A stretch of 64,000 nt of DNA from Arcobacter sp. FWKO B (GCF_014844135.1 NZ_CP041403.1:2046001-2110000); one strand, 5' to 3'. Positions 45,360 through 57,074 are shown, counted from the stretch's first letter. Program-made: numbers and translations. Notes: generated by a model not told the origin, from the letters alone.

Positions 45360-45388
45360 TTTAAGTATGGCACTTAGCCATACTTAAA
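45360..45388 (+). terminator. hairpin after ilvC
   Basis: TTTAAGTATGGC (45360-45371) and GCCATACTTAAA (45377-45388) pair perfectly around a 5-base loop, directly after ilvC. There is no T-tract behind it, so it may attenuate rather than stop transcription into the next gene. Confidence 0.6.
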
Positions 45389-45399
45389 CTAGAGTATAT

Positions 45400-46506
45400 A
45401 TGGCTAAAATAAAACCAAAAAAAACTGCAAAAATATCATCAAGAAAAAATACAAAATCAAAAAAATTTAAAAACCCTTTATTTGTAAGAAATATGCTAAT
45501 ATTTATTATCATATTATTAGTAACAGCTATTATTTCATTTGTGAGTTATATTTATTTATCAACACAAGAAACAAAAAAAGAGGTAACGGTAGTACAAAAG
45601 GTTGAAAAGAAACCTGAAATTAAACAAGTTGAAGAGTTCAGAGATTTAGATAAAGAATATGAAATATTAGATAAACAAATAGAAGAAATAAAACAAAAAC
45701 TAGATAATGAAGAGAAAAAACCAGAAATTAAACAAGAGTTAAAACCTGAAAAAAAAGAGGTTGAAGAAAAACACTTAGCAATACCAGAAGAATATCCAGA
45801 TGTTAAACAAGTAGTTCAAGAATCAATTGTTAAAAAACAAGTGCTTAAAAAGGGTGAAAAACCAAAACTTGCTATTGTTATTGATGATGTTGTGTATGCT
45901 TCTCAGGTAAAGGCATTGAAAAGTGTAGGATATCCTATAAATATGTCATTTTTGCCACCTACGGCTGATCATCCTCATTCTGCGCAAATTGCACAAAATT
46001 TAACAAATTATATGATACACCTTCCATTACAAGCTATGAATTTTGCTAAAGAGGAAGAAAATACACTTCATGTTGGTGATAGTATTAGTAAAATAGAACA
46101 AAGGATTATAGAACTAAAAAAACTTTATCCTAAGGCAAAATATATAAATAATCATACAGGTAGCAAATTTACAAGTGATGATGAGTCTATGGATAAATTA
46201 ATGTTTGTATTGAAAAAACACAATCTTATATTCTTAGATAGTAAAACTACAGCAAATACAAAAGCTCCAAAATATGCTAGAATTCATAAAGTGCCATTTT
46301 TATCAAGGGATATTTTTTTAGACAATGTACAAGAATTTAGCTATATACAATCACAGTTAAGACAAGCTATTGCTGTAGCTAAACAAAGAGGATATGCTGT
46401 TGCTATTGGACATCCATATAGCTCTACAATAGATGTACTGCGTTCATCAATAGAACTTTTAAGAGATATTGATGTAGTGTATATTGATGCAATACCACTG
46501 CAATGA
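45400..46506 (+). CDS. divergent polysaccharide deacetylase-like protein with membrane anchor
   Basis: The 368-residue product has a basic N-terminus, one membrane helix at about 31-53, a charged coiled-coil linker (Lys/Glu/Pro repeats) to about 145, and a C-terminal NodB-like domain of the divergent polysaccharide deacetylase (YibQ/DUF610) family: KPKLAIVIDDVVYAS, MSFLPPTADHP, MIHLPLQA, INNHTGSKFTSD, AIGHPY. The family is envelope-located; substrate unknown. The dprA-like gene overlaps its end by 4 bases. Confidence 0.85.
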   Translation: MAKIKPKKTAKISSRKNTKSKKFKNPLFVRNMLIFIIILLVTAIISFVSYIYLSTQETKKEVTVVQKVEKKPEIKQVEEFRDLDKEYEILDKQIEEIKQKLDNEEKKPEIKQELKPEKKEVEEKHLAIPEEYPDVKQVVQESIVKKQVLKKGEKPKLAIVIDDVVYASQVKALKSVGYPINMSFLPPTADHPHSAQIAQNLTNYMIHLPLQAMNFAKEEENTLHVGDSISKIEQRIIELKKLYPKAKYINNHTGSKFTSDDESMDKLMFVLKKHNLIFLDSKTTANTKAPKYARIHKVPFLSRDIFLDNVQEFSYIQSQLRQAIAVAKQRGYAVAIGHPYSSTIDVLRSSIELLRDIDVVYIDAIPLQ

Positions 46507-47255
46507 TATCAAAAACTTATATTAATCAACTTCAAAAAGAGTTATATTATATAGGTAATCTAGAATTATTACAACGCACAAAAGTTTCTGTTGTTGGAAC
46601 ACGAAAACCGATAAAATACACCCAAATTAAAACAAGTGAAATAGTATCAAAGTTAGCTCAAAGAGATGTTGTTATTGTTAGTGGTGCAGCTATGGGAGTA
46701 GATGCTATTGCTCATAGCAGTGCAAAAACAAATAACACTATTGCAGTAGTAGCAAATGGACTTGATATAAGGTATCCAAGTGTTAACAAAAAGTTAATAG
46801 AACAAATAGAAAAAGATGGACTAATGCTTTCACCTTTTGAAGCTGGACATCAAGCAAGAGCTTATAATTTTGTACAAAGAAATGAGCTTGTAGTAGGTTT
46901 AGGTGATGTTCTTATTGTAACCCAAGCAGATTTAAATAGTGGAAGTATGAGAAGTGTAGAGTTTGCACTTAAAATGGATAAAAAAATTTATGTTTTGCCA
47001 CATAGGTTAGAAGATAGTGAAGGTACAAACTATCTCCTAAAAAATAATCTTGCTAGTGCAATATATAATATAGATGAATTTGTATCTATATTTGGTAATA
47101 GTACTTTTGTAGAAATAAAAGATGAGTTTTTAGAGTTCTGCAAAAAAAATCCTACTTATGATGAAGCTGTTGAGAAATTTGGCTCAAAAGTTTTTGAATA
47201 TGAACTATTGGGAAAAATTGAAGTAAAAAATGGTTTAATAAGTCATTCTAACTAA
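46503..47255 (+). CDS. dprA: DNA-processing protein A (short form)
   Basis: The 250-residue product has the DprA Rossmann fold: VSVVGTRKPIKYTQ, VIVSGAAMGVDAIAHSSA, TIAVVANGLDIRYPSVN and RNELVVGLGDVLIVTQADLNSGS. DprA loads RecA on incoming single-stranded DNA during natural transformation. The usual N-terminal SAM-like and C-terminal winged-helix domains are short or absent, giving the compact form frequent in Campylobacterota. It overlaps the preceding gene (ATGA). Confidence 0.9.
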   Translation: MISKTYINQLQKELYYIGNLELLQRTKVSVVGTRKPIKYTQIKTSEIVSKLAQRDVVIVSGAAMGVDAIAHSSAKTNNTIAVVANGLDIRYPSVNKKLIEQIEKDGLMLSPFEAGHQARAYNFVQRNELVVGLGDVLIVTQADLNSGSMRSVEFALKMDKKIYVLPHRLEDSEGTNYLLKNNLASAIYNIDEFVSIFGNSTFVEIKDEFLEFCKKNPTYDEAVEKFGSKVFEYELLGKIEVKNGLISHSN

Positions 47256-47320
47256 TAAGACTATTTAAGAAATTTATCAAAGAAAATCTTTTAATATTAC
47301 AAAAAAATTGGGGGTAAATA

Positions 47321-48115
47321 ATGTATGACAAAATAAAAAATATTGTAGATAGTAAAAAATTCCAGAATTTTATTATTGCACTTATAGTCTTTAATGGTAT
47401 TACTATGGGTATGGAGACATCAAAAGATATTATGTCTTCAGCAATTGGGATATTTATAAATATTTCAACTATTTTAGTTATATCAATATTTGTAGTTGAA
47501 ATAGCTATGAGAATATATGTTTATAGGGGAACATTTTTTAAAGATCCTTGGAGTTTATTTGATTTCTTTGTTGTTGCGATTTCACTAATCCCAGCAAGTG
47601 CTGGATTTGAGGTTTTAAGAATATTAAGGGTTTTAAGATTATTCAGGCTTGTTACTGCTGTACCACAAATGAGAAAGATTGTAATGGCACTTGTTAGCGT
47701 AGTACCTGGCATGCTTTCTATTGCTGCAATTTTAAGTATATTCTTTTATGTATTTGCTATTATGTCAACACATCTTTTTGGTGAAAGTTTTCCAGAATGG
47801 TTTGGGACTTTAGGTGCATCATTGTATACACTTTTTCAGGTTATGACGCTTGAGTCTTGGTCTATGGGAATAGTAAGACCAATTATGGAAGTATATCCAA
47901 GTGCGTGGGTATTTTTTATAATATTTATTTTTGTTGCTACATTTGTAATGATCAATCTAATTGTAGCTGTAATTGTAGATGCTATGGGACAACTTAAAAA
48001 AGATGAAGAAGCTCATATTATTGATGAAATACATCAAACAAGTGAAATATCAAATAAAGAGTTAATTGAACTTAAAAATGAACTTACACAGATTAAAAAA
48101 TTACTTCAAAAATAG
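47321..48115 (+). CDS. voltage-gated sodium channel (NavAb-type)
   Basis: The 264-residue product has six membrane helices: S1 ([18 protein letters not shown]), S4 with arginine repeats ([11 protein letters not shown]), the pore helix and selectivity filter TLESWSM at 176-182, S6 ([24 protein letters not shown]) and a C-terminal coiled coil ([18 protein letters not shown]). The filter, the S4 segment and the VPQMRKIV linker correspond closely to my recollection of NavAb from Arcobacter butzleri. It forms a homotetramer that admits sodium on depolarisation. It stands alone, with its own ribosome binding site and a terminator behind it. Confidence 0.95.
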   Translation: MYDKIKNIVDSKKFQNFIIALIVFNGITMGMETSKDIMSSAIGIFINISTILVISIFVVEIAMRIYVYRGTFFKDPWSLFDFFVVAISLIPASAGFEVLRILRVLRLFRLVTAVPQMRKIVMALVSVVPGMLSIAAILSIFFYVFAIMSTHLFGESFPEWFGTLGASLYTLFQVMTLESWSMGIVRPIMEVYPSAWVFFIIFIFVATFVMINLIVAVIVDAMGQLKKDEEAHIIDEIHQTSEISNKELIELKNELTQIKKLLQK

Positions 48116-48123
48116 TTATAGTC

Positions 48124-48155
48124 AAAAGGTATAAGAAATAAATCTTATACCTTTT
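48124..48155. terminator. bidirectional terminator
   Basis: AAAAGGTATAAG (48124-48135) and CTTATACCTTTT (48144-48155) pair perfectly around an 8-base loop with A/T tracts on both sides, between the convergent sodium-channel and amidase genes. Confidence 0.88.
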
Positions 48156-48160
48156 TCATA

Positions 48161-49579
48161 TTATGGATTATTTAAAAAATATGAGTCAATACCATTTGCA
48201 ATCCCTTTGGCTAATTGCTTTTGGTAGTTTGTTTCAAATATTCTTTTGCCCTCTATTGGATGAGTAATATATCCAATTTCAACTAATACTGAAGGCATTT
48301 GTGCACCAACAAGAACATAAAATGGACCTTCTCTTACTCCACCATCAACAGTGTCTTTATGGCTTTTTCTTGCCTCATGTAGCATATATTTTTGAATATC
48401 AATTGCTAGTTTATTTGATGATGTTATTCTACTTTGATTTAGTATTGTAAGAAGTGCATTTTGGCTACTTAAATCAAGTGATTGCATTTCATCTTTATTT
48501 TCTAAAGCTGCAAGTCTTTTTGCTCTTTCACTTCTTGCAGGTGATAAAAAATATGTTTCAACACCTCTTGCATTAGCAGCATTTTGTTTATCTACTGCAT
48601 TAGCATGAATTGATATGAATATATCAGCGTGATTATGATTTGCAAACTCTGTTCTTTCTTTTAGCGTTAGATATTTATCATTATCTCTAGTAAGAAGTAC
48701 CTTATAGCCCCTTGTTCTTAAATGTTCTGCTAAATATCTTCCAACTGCTAGTACTGCAGTTTTTTCATGGTTATTCCCTATAACAGCACCTGGGTCTTTT
48801 CCACCATGACCAGGATCTATCACTATTGTTCTTGCCCTTAAAAATTCAGTTTTTTGGATTGCAGGGCTTGAGCTAATAGCGGTTTCTTTTGGGGTTTGTG
48901 GTGTTTTTGGAAAAGTTCTTAGCACTATAGTTCTTTGATTAACAATATATATTGTATTAGGGTCATAACTATTAACAATCGATACTCTTAATACAGAAGG
49001 AGCTTGTTGATTTACAATAACTCTATCAATACCATCTATTTTAATAACAGTTGATTGAGCATCTTTAAAATTTCCTTTTATATCAAATATATCTCTATGT
49101 GTACCTCTACCTCTTTCTTGAGAAAAAGATATATCATCTAGTGTTATATCATGGTTAAATCTTATAATAATGTCATTTCCATTATTTTCAACAGCATTTA
49201 TAGAAAATTTAGGATCAATTGGTGTAGTTTTTGGTTTAGGGTTTGTTAGGTTAGTTAAATTTGCTTGTTGTTGAATATTAGGTGATTCTTCTAAAGTTGT
49301 TTTTTGTGTTTGAGGTGGTGGTGTTGATACGATTTGTTTTTGTTTTGCATAGATTGAGTTAAGTGCATCTTCATATCGTTTGGTATCGATAGAAATTTGT
49401 TTACCAGTTTCAATAATTATTTTTAAATTTGATACTTCATCATTAGAATTACCATTTACAACCGCTCTTAAATAATCAATTTTTGCTTGATTGAATTTTT
49501 GAGTCAGTTGTTCATAGTTTGTAGCAAAAACTAGTGTAAACGAGAATAAGCACAAAAATAAAATTTTAGAAAACTTCAA
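48161..49579 (-). CDS. N-acetylmuramoyl-L-alanine amidase with AMIN domain
   Basis: The 472-residue product has a signal peptide (MKFSKILFLCLFSFTLVFA), a coiled-coil and Pro/Thr/Gln-rich stretch, an AMIN domain at about 125-230 that targets the septum, and an Amidase_3 domain from about 250: VIDPGHGGKDPGAVIG, ISIHANA, SVLVEIGYITHP. It cleaves the bond between MurNAc and the stem peptide to separate daughter cells; it corresponds to AmiA/AmiC-type enzymes of related bacteria. Confidence 0.94.
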   Translation of the reverse strand: MKFSKILFLCLFSFTLVFATNYEQLTQKFNQAKIDYLRAVVNGNSNDEVSNLKIIIETGKQISIDTKRYEDALNSIYAKQKQIVSTPPPQTQKTTLEESPNIQQQANLTNLTNPKPKTTPIDPKFSINAVENNGNDIIIRFNHDITLDDISFSQERGRGTHRDIFDIKGNFKDAQSTVIKIDGIDRVIVNQQAPSVLRVSIVNSYDPNTIYIVNQRTIVLRTFPKTPQTPKETAISSSPAIQKTEFLRARTIVIDPGHGGKDPGAVIGNNHEKTAVLAVGRYLAEHLRTRGYKVLLTRDNDKYLTLKERTEFANHNHADIFISIHANAVDKQNAANARGVETYFLSPARSERAKRLAALENKDEMQSLDLSSQNALLTILNQSRITSSNKLAIDIQKYMLHEARKSHKDTVDGGVREGPFYVLVGAQMPSVLVEIGYITHPIEGKRIFETNYQKQLAKGIANGIDSYFLNNP

Positions 49580-49584
49580 ATTTT

Positions 49585-50667
49585 TTATTCTCCATTTACT
49601 AAAATATCCATAAGCTCTTTTACTGAAATAATTTTGTCTAGTTTATAACCGTTTGAACCCGTAAAAAAGAGCCCAGTTTCAACATTTCCTAGATAAGCAT
49701 CACTAAGTCTATCCGCAATACAAAAACCTACTGCTTTTGCCTCTTCTCCATGTTTACATGGAAAAACACAATTACTAATACAAGCAACCTTTGGTGCTGT
49801 GCCATTTTCTATTGCGTGTTGTAAATTTGTTACTACTCCTCTTGCAGGATAACCAACAGGAGATTTCATAAGTTGAATATCCTCAGCTTTTGCATTTAGT
49901 AATACTTGTTTTAGATTATCATGTGCATCACATTCAAATGTACCTATAAATCTTGTACCCATTTGAACACCAGCACATCCCATATCCAAAAATTTATCTA
50001 TATCTTTTTTGTCCCAAATTCCACCAGCAGCAATGACTGGAATATCTCCCCAATTTTTTGCTTCTTCAATTATTGGTGGAACAATGTTTTCAAGTTGATT
50101 TTCCTCTTTTAAACACTCTTCATAACTAAAACCTTGATGTCCACCACTAAGAGGTCCTTCTACAATAACAGCATCAGGAACTTTATCGTATCTTGCCCAT
50201 CTTTTGCAGATTATTTTAAGTGCCTTTGCAGATGATACTATAGGAATTAATGCAACATTTGGATAATCTTTTGTAAATTCTGGCATATTTGTAGGAAGTC
50301 CTGCACCTGTGATAATAATATCTATACCAGCTTCACAAGCATCACGAACAACTCTTGCATAGTCATTTATTGCATAAAGTATATTTGCGGCTAATGGTTT
50401 GTCACCACATATTTTTCTTGCATTATCAACAATTGCTTTAAAAGCCTCTTTTGAGTAAAAGTTTGCAGTATCAACTGGTCTATTACTTGCAAGTTTATGT
50501 GCGTATTTTAAGTTCTCATAATATCCAGTGCCTACTGCACTTATTACTCCTAATCCACCTTCAGCTGATACACTACCAGCTAGTTTGTCCCAGCTTATAC
50601 CAACACCCATACCACCTTGGATAATTGGCTTTGCTATTGTATATTTTCCTATTTTAAAACTTTTCAA
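49585..50667 (-). CDS. nitronate monooxygenase / FabK-like flavoprotein
   Basis: The 360-residue TIM-barrel protein begins KIGKYTIAKPIIQGGMGVGISW and holds AAGGIWDKKDIDKFLDMGCAGVQMGTRF, the FMN phosphate site of the NPD family. Four cysteines near ACISNCVFPCKHGEEAKAVGFC suggest a metal or cluster site seen in some homologues. Family members oxidise nitronates or act as enoyl-ACP reductases; Campylobacterota homologues are usually called nitronate monooxygenase. Specificity cannot be decided here. It is 3 bases from tyrS. Confidence 0.85.
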   Translation of the reverse strand: MKSFKIGKYTIAKPIIQGGMGVGISWDKLAGSVSAEGGLGVISAVGTGYYENLKYAHKLASNRPVDTANFYSKEAFKAIVDNARKICGDKPLAANILYAINDYARVVRDACEAGIDIIITGAGLPTNMPEFTKDYPNVALIPIVSSAKALKIICKRWARYDKVPDAVIVEGPLSGGHQGFSYEECLKEENQLENIVPPIIEEAKNWGDIPVIAAGGIWDKKDIDKFLDMGCAGVQMGTRFIGTFECDAHDNLKQVLLNAKAEDIQLMKSPVGYPARGVVTNLQHAIENGTAPKVACISNCVFPCKHGEEAKAVGFCIADRLSDAYLGNVETGLFFTGSNGYKLDKIISVKELMDILVNGE

Positions 50668-50670
50668 AAC

Positions 50671-51879
50671 TTATCCTATTATAAATTTGGCAAAACTTTT
50701 TTTACCTTTTTGTATGATATACTCACCTTTTGTTAGGTTTAATTTATAATCAGTTAGTTTATCTTGGTTGATTTTAACTCCACCAGAACCTATATCTCTT
50801 CTTGCTTGAGATGTTGAATTTACAAGTTGGCTATCAACTAGAGCTTGACAAATCCATACACCATCTTCAAAATTAAACTCAGGTATATCAGTAGGGATAT
50901 CTTTATTTGAAAAGATTTTTATAAACTCTTCTTTGGCCTTTACTCCCTCACCAATGCCGTGAAATCTATCAACTATTTCTATTGCTAGATTGTCTTTTGC
51001 TGCTTTAGGGTGTATTGTACCATTTTCTACATTTAATTTTAATTCTTTTATCTCATTTAGTGATTTTGCCGATAAAAGTTCGTAATATCTCCACATTAAT
51101 TCATCACTAATTGATAAAACTTTACCAAACATATCATTTGGCGCATCAGTTACTCCTATATAGTTACCTAGAGATTTTGACATTTTTTGTACACCATCAA
51201 GACCTTCAAGGATTGGCATCATAAGAACTGCTTGTTCTTTTCCAATATCATATGCTTTTTGTAGCGTTCTTCCCATTAAAAGATTGAATTTTTGATCAGT
51301 TCCACCAAGTTCCACATCTGACTTTAAATGAACACTATCATATCCTTGAAGTAGGGGATATAAAAACTCACTTATTGCTATAGGTGTATTTGATTTGTAC
51401 CTTTTTGTAAAATCATCCCTTTCTATCATTCTTGCAACTGTAAAGTTTCTTGAAAGTGCTATAAGTCCACCAGCACCTAGCTCATCAAGCCAAGAGCTAT
51501 TAAAAACTACTTTTGTATAATCAGGATTTAATATTTTAAATACCTGATCTTTATAGCTTTGAGCATTTTCTAGTACTTGCTCTTTTGTAAGGACTTTTCT
51601 AGTTTCACTTTTTCCAGTAGGATCACCAATAGTAGCTGTAAAATCGCCTATTAAAAACTGTACGCTTCCACCAAATTTTTGAAAAGTTGCTAGTTTTTGA
51701 AGTAATACAGTATGTCCAAGATGTAAATCAGGTGCAGTTGGATCAAACCCAGCCTTTACCTCAAATCTCTCTCCTGTAGTATAAAACTTAGTAATAAGCT
51801 TCGTAATAGCTTCCATATCAATAATCTCAGCACTCCCTCTACTTATCTCATCAAGTGCAATTTTAATTTTCTCTTCCAT
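50671..51879 (-). CDS. tyrS: tyrosyl-tRNA synthetase
   Basis: The 402-residue class I enzyme has the HIGH-type motif [11 protein letters not shown], the KMSKS motif in [13 protein letters not shown] and a C-terminal S4 RNA-binding domain ([19 protein letters not shown]). It corresponds to the TyrRZ-like long form common in Proteobacteria. It lies in a co-directional run between spoT and the flavoprotein. Confidence 0.97.
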   Translation of the reverse strand: MEEKIKIALDEISRGSAEIIDMEAITKLITKFYTTGERFEVKAGFDPTAPDLHLGHTVLLQKLATFQKFGGSVQFLIGDFTATIGDPTGKSETRKVLTKEQVLENAQSYKDQVFKILNPDYTKVVFNSSWLDELGAGGLIALSRNFTVARMIERDDFTKRYKSNTPIAISEFLYPLLQGYDSVHLKSDVELGGTDQKFNLLMGRTLQKAYDIGKEQAVLMMPILEGLDGVQKMSKSLGNYIGVTDAPNDMFGKVLSISDELMWRYYELLSAKSLNEIKELKLNVENGTIHPKAAKDNLAIEIVDRFHGIGEGVKAKEEFIKIFSNKDIPTDIPEFNFEDGVWICQALVDSQLVNSTSQARRDIGSGGVKINQDKLTDYKLNLTKGEYIIQKGKKSFAKFIIG

Positions 51880-51912
51880 TATACTTTTTACCTTTTAGAT
51901 TTTAAATTTTGC

Positions 51913-54054
51913 TTATTTATATGCGTCTGCTTTTGAAAAAAAGTCTATTATTTTTACCCTTTTTTCAATAAGTGTTTTTAAATGTTCTTTATTTGCATGA
52001 GTTGTTTCAAACTCTATCTCACAATATCTTGTGTGACTTATTTTATCTCTACCGTATTCAATAAATACAATATTTATATCATGAACAGAAAGATAAGTAA
52101 GAAGTTTTGCAAGTTCACCTTTTACATTAGGAATACTTACTACCATTTTGTAGTTGTGAAGTTTATTCTCTTCCCATTTACAAAATAGCATATGATCACC
52201 ATTAAGTATCTTTTTGTATGCTTTATTACACATTTTATGATGAATTACAGCACTGCTTTTTTCTTTAAAAGCTACTATATCATCACCAAATTTTGGGTGG
52301 CAACAGTGTTCAAATAATAAATTGTTTATACTAAAGTTTGAATAAAATACAACTTTATCAATTTTGTATTCTCTAAATTTTAGATTTTGAAGTTTTAGTC
52401 TTGTTACAAAGCCAAGCTTACCCACAAGCTGTTCTGTAATTTTCTTTTTAACCTCTTTTAAATAATCCAATATAACTGGAATTTTGTAGAATTTAACTTG
52501 ATAATCAAGTTCTGATAAGACATTGGTTTTATATCTGCTAAAAATAGTATTTACAATATTTTTACCACTTGATTCATCTATTTCTCGCAATCTTGTGCTA
52601 CAAAGAAGTTTGATAGCTTTTTTAGCCCTAGTTGTTTTTACCATATCTATCCAACTACATCTTGGTATTTGATGGTCAGTTGTTTTAATTGATATAATAT
52701 CAGAGCTTTTTAGTTCTGTTAAAAGCGGAACTTTTACATTATTTACGAAACTCTCAACTGCACAATTACCCAAATCTGTGTGTATTAAATATGCAAAATC
52801 AAGTGCTGTTGCACCTCTTGGTAATGCAAAAGTATTCCCTTTTGGGGAGTAGACAACTATCTCTTCACTATATAAGTCTTGTTTAGCGTCAGAGTAAAAT
52901 TCTTCTATATTTTCATTTTCAAATTCAAGTGAGTGTAGCCATTTAAGATTTGGCGAGTGGGCATTTAATCCACTTTTATATTTCCAATGAGCAGCTACAC
53001 CATATTCAGCAACTTTATTCATATCAAATGTTCTAATTTGTACTTCATAAATACTTGAGTCATAAAAAACTGTTGTATGAATTGTTTGGTAACCATTTTC
53101 CTTAGGTGTAGATACATAATCCTTAAATCGTGCAATTAATGGCTTATATTTCATATGAATGTGACCAAGCACATCATAACATTCAATAGGATTATCAACC
53201 AAAATTCTAATTGCTAGTAAATCAAGAATCTCATCAATACTGATCCCTTTTCTTTGCATTTTAAGAAAAATTGAGTAATGATGTTTTATACGGCTAAAAA
53301 TTTTGAGATTTTCAGCATTAAATCCATGATATTCTAAAAGGGATTTTGTATTGGATACAAAGTCATTTAGTTTTAGTTGTATCTTACTTTGATATTCTTG
53401 TAAATAATTGTCGATTTCTTTGTATTCTTCAGGATAAATATAAAAAAATGCTAAATCTTCAAGATCATTTTTAAGTGTAGAAATACCAAGTCTATGTGCT
53501 ATTGGAGCATAAACAACTAATGTCTCTTCAGCAATCCTGATTTGCTTTTCTCGTTTTAAAGCATCAAGTGTAAGCATATTATGAAGTCTATCACAAAGTT
53601 TGATTACTAAAACTCTTACATCTTCTATAGAAGCTATTAACATTTTTCTAAAAGAAAGAGCAGAACTTAGAAGCTTTTCATGAGATGTTGAGCTAGTAAG
53701 TTCATGCTCTCTTATCTCAACAATTTTTGTAAGCCCATCTACTATTCTTGCTACATCTACGCCATATTCATGTTCAACATCTTCTATTGTTGATGGAGTG
53801 TCTTCAACTACATCGTGCAATAATGCAGCTATAACCATAGACTCATCATTACTAAAATATGCAGTTATTGTAGCTACTAATATTGGATGTACAGCATAAG
53901 GTTCGCCACTTTTTCTATATTGTTTATCATGTGCAACTATACAAAAATCGACAGCTTTTTTAATATTTTGAGTGATTTGTATAGAAGATGCTAAAATTTC
54001 TTTAGCACCATCTATAGTATTTATTTTTTGGAGTTCTTTACAAAAAGTATTCAT
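51913..54054 (-). CDS. spoT: bifunctional (p)ppGpp synthetase/hydrolase
   Basis: The 713-residue RSH protein has the N-terminal HD hydrolase domain (KSGEPYAVHPILV, ALLHDVVEDTPST), the synthetase domain (RIKHHYSIFLKMQRKG, DLLAIRILVD, PKENGYQTIHTTVF), a TGS domain (VYSPKGNTFALPRGATALDFAYLIHTDLG region) and a C-terminal ACT domain. Intact HD and synthetase motifs suggest the single RSH enzyme of the cell carries both activities. It follows rpoZ on the same strand, an arrangement known from many bacteria. Confidence 0.96.
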   Translation of the reverse strand: MNTFCKELQKINTIDGAKEILASSIQITQNIKKAVDFCIVAHDKQYRKSGEPYAVHPILVATITAYFSNDESMVIAALLHDVVEDTPSTIEDVEHEYGVDVARIVDGLTKIVEIREHELTSSTSHEKLLSSALSFRKMLIASIEDVRVLVIKLCDRLHNMLTLDALKREKQIRIAEETLVVYAPIAHRLGISTLKNDLEDLAFFYIYPEEYKEIDNYLQEYQSKIQLKLNDFVSNTKSLLEYHGFNAENLKIFSRIKHHYSIFLKMQRKGISIDEILDLLAIRILVDNPIECYDVLGHIHMKYKPLIARFKDYVSTPKENGYQTIHTTVFYDSSIYEVQIRTFDMNKVAEYGVAAHWKYKSGLNAHSPNLKWLHSLEFENENIEEFYSDAKQDLYSEEIVVYSPKGNTFALPRGATALDFAYLIHTDLGNCAVESFVNNVKVPLLTELKSSDIISIKTTDHQIPRCSWIDMVKTTRAKKAIKLLCSTRLREIDESSGKNIVNTIFSRYKTNVLSELDYQVKFYKIPVILDYLKEVKKKITEQLVGKLGFVTRLKLQNLKFREYKIDKVVFYSNFSINNLLFEHCCHPKFGDDIVAFKEKSSAVIHHKMCNKAYKKILNGDHMLFCKWEENKLHNYKMVVSIPNVKGELAKLLTYLSVHDINIVFIEYGRDKISHTRYCEIEFETTHANKEHLKTLIEKRVKIIDFFSKADAYK

Positions 54055-54072
54055 AAGATTTATATAAAGGAG

Positions 54073-54288
54073 TTATTTAGAAACAACACCATCTATTGTT
54101 AAAAGACCACTTGCAATTTCATTTATAGCAATGTCTGTGTATTTCATATTTTTAACACCATCTTCTATTAATGGTTTTGCACCACGACTAAGTTCATCAG
54201 CTCTTTGTCCTACAGCAAGTGCAAGGATATATCTGTCATTATTTACTCTTTTTAGAGCTTTTGCCATTGTTTCTTCTAATCTATTCAT
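54073..54288 (-). CDS. rpoZ: RNA polymerase omega subunit
   Basis: The 71-residue product has the omega pattern RYILALAVGQRADELSRGAKPLI and an AINEIASG segment. Omega assists assembly of beta-prime and, in many bacteria, mediates ppGpp binding; its place next to spoT is conserved. GGAGAGAATAA precedes the start on the minus strand. Confidence 0.93.
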   Translation of the reverse strand: MNRLEETMAKALKRVNNDRYILALAVGQRADELSRGAKPLIEDGVKNMKYTDIAINEIASGLLTIDGVVSK

Positions 54289-54299
54289 TTTATTCTCTC

Positions 54300-55019
<720 letters not shown>

Positions 55020-55066
55020 TTAGTTCTTAAAATTAGGAGATTATAGCCAAAATAAACTTAAGAAAT

Positions 55067-55108
55067 CGTGAATTGTAAATGGTAAGTCGTAAATAACAAA
55101 TTACGACT
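55067..55108. repeat. heptamer-phased repeat with hairpin at the uvrB 3' end
   Basis: The sequence reads as the heptamers CGTGAAT, TGTAAAT, GGTAAGT, CGTAAAT, AACAAAT, TACGACT. AGTCGTAA (55085-55092) pairs with TTACGACT (55101-55108). The uvrB stop codon lies inside the hairpin. Confidence 0.65.
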
Positions 55109-57074
55109 CTTTTATCTTTTCTATCTTATCTCTTAGTCTTATTGCTTCTTCAAAGTTCAAATCTTTTGCAGCTTGTTTCATCTGTTTATTGAGTTCATCA
55201 AGTATTTTTTTCTTTTCACTAGCAGGAATTTTGGATAATTTGTCTCTTTTTAAAGCTATATCATCATATTCTTCTACTTTTAGATTTTCATCGAGTTTTC
55301 TAGTAGTCGTAGTTGGAATAATATTGTGCTCTTCATTGTATTTCATTTGAAGTTCTCTTCTTGCAGTAGTTATATCAATTGCTCTTTGCATAGAGTCAGT
55401 GATCTTTTTTGCAAAAAGTATGACTTTACCTTCACTATTTCTTGCAGCTCTTCCCATGGTTTGGATAAGTGCAGTTTCACTTCTTAAAAAGCCTTCTTTA
55501 TCAGCATCAAGTATAGCAACAAGTGAAGTTTCTGGGATATCAAGCCCTTCTCTTAAAAGATTTATCCCAATAAGTATATCAAACTGTCCAAGTCTAAGTG
55601 CTCTAATTATTTGGTTTCTTTCAATTGCATCAATTTCAGAGTGCATATACTTTACTTTTAATCCTAAGTCTGTGTAGTATTTTGCAAGTTCTTCTGCCAT
55701 TTTTTTTGTTAGTACTGTTACCAAAACCCTTTGATTTTTGACAATAACTTTTTTTATTTCATCATAAAGTGTTTCTACTTGATGCGTAGAGTCTTTTATC
55801 TCTATTATTGGATCAAGTAATCCTGTTGGACGAATTATTTGTTTTGCTACTGCTGAAGAGAGTTCAATTTCGAGTTCTTTTGGGGTTGCACTTACAAATA
55901 AAAAGTGAGGAGCTTTATTTATAAATTCTTCAAACCTAAGCGGACGGTTATCTAGTGCTGATGGAAGTCTAAAACCATACTCTACTAAGACCTCTTTCCT
56001 ACTTCTGTCTCCTGCATACATCCCTCTAAACTGAGGTAAAGATACATGTGATTCATCTACAATTAATAAAAACTCTTTATGCTTTTGTGAAAAATAATCT
56101 ATCAAAGAATAAGGTGTTTCTCCCTCTTTGAGTCCTGTTAGATGGCGGGAATAGTTTTCTATACCTTTACACATACCAGTAGCTTCAAGCATTTCTAAAT
56201 CAAACTCTGTTCTTTGTTTTAGTCTTTGATATTCTACGACTCTGTCTTCTTTTTTATAAAACTCTAATCTTTGGGCAAGCTCTTTTTCTATACCATCAAT
56301 GGCAACAGCAAGTTTTTCATTTGATACAACAAAAGGATTTACGCTATAAAGGGTAAAACTTTTTAACTCTTCTTTTTTATTATTTGTTAAATAATCAATT
56401 CTTGAAATATATTCTATTTCATCGCCAAAAAATTCAATTTTAATATATTCATCTTCAAAATAAGCAGGATAAATATCAAGACAATCTCCATTTACCCTAA
56501 AATCACTTCTATCAAAAAATTTATCATTTCTTTTATATCCCATTTCTACAAGCTTTAAAAGTAATTGTTTTTGACTGTAGTCTTGTCCAATTTCAAGTTT
56601 TTGTACCATTGCTGAGTACTCTTCAGGGGAACCTAAACCATAGTTTGCTGAAACAGATGCTATTACTATTACATCATCAAAGCTAAGAAGTGATGCAGTT
56701 GTGCTTAGTCTTAATCTTTCTAATTCTTCATTTATAGAAGAATCTTTTTCTATAAATAAGTCTTGTCTTGGGATATACGCCTCTGGCTGATAATAGTCAT
56801 AATATGATATAAAGTATTCCACATGGTTATTAGGAAAAAAGCTTCTAAATTCACTATAAAGCTGTGCTGCTAGAGTTTTGTTATGAGTCATAATAAGTGT
56901 TGGCATTTGAACTTTTTCTATAACTTTTGCCATAGTATAAGTCTTACCACTTCCAGTAACACCAATAAGTGTTTGATACTGGTTACCTTGCATAATAGAA
57001 CCACTTAGAGTTTCTATAGCTGTGGGTTGGTCTCCACGAGGTTCATAATCACTTACAACTTTAAATTTATTCAT
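55101..57074 (-). CDS. uvrB: excinuclease ABC subunit B
   Basis: The 657-residue product has Walker A GVTGSGKT near 39-46, the damage-sensing beta-hairpin region ([21 protein letters not shown]), helicase motifs ([56 protein letters not shown]) and a C-terminal UVR domain that binds UvrC. It verifies damage in nucleotide excision repair. Its start overlaps the end of the small membrane protein gene by 4 bases, linking it to the S24 repressor upstream. Confidence 0.97.
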   Translation of the reverse strand: MNKFKVVSDYEPRGDQPTAIETLSGSIMQGNQYQTLIGVTGSGKTYTMAKVIEKVQMPTLIMTHNKTLAAQLYSEFRSFFPNNHVEYFISYYDYYQPEAYIPRQDLFIEKDSSINEELERLRLSTTASLLSFDDVIVIASVSANYGLGSPEEYSAMVQKLEIGQDYSQKQLLLKLVEMGYKRNDKFFDRSDFRVNGDCLDIYPAYFEDEYIKIEFFGDEIEYISRIDYLTNNKKEELKSFTLYSVNPFVVSNEKLAVAIDGIEKELAQRLEFYKKEDRVVEYQRLKQRTEFDLEMLEATGMCKGIENYSRHLTGLKEGETPYSLIDYFSQKHKEFLLIVDESHVSLPQFRGMYAGDRSRKEVLVEYGFRLPSALDNRPLRFEEFINKAPHFLFVSATPKELEIELSSAVAKQIIRPTGLLDPIIEIKDSTHQVETLYDEIKKVIVKNQRVLVTVLTKKMAEELAKYYTDLGLKVKYMHSEIDAIERNQIIRALRLGQFDILIGINLLREGLDIPETSLVAILDADKEGFLRSETALIQTMGRAARNSEGKVILFAKKITDSMQRAIDITTARRELQMKYNEEHNIIPTTTTRKLDENLKVEEYDDIALKRDKLSKIPASEKKKILDELNKQMKQAAKDLNFEEAIRLRDKIEKIKES

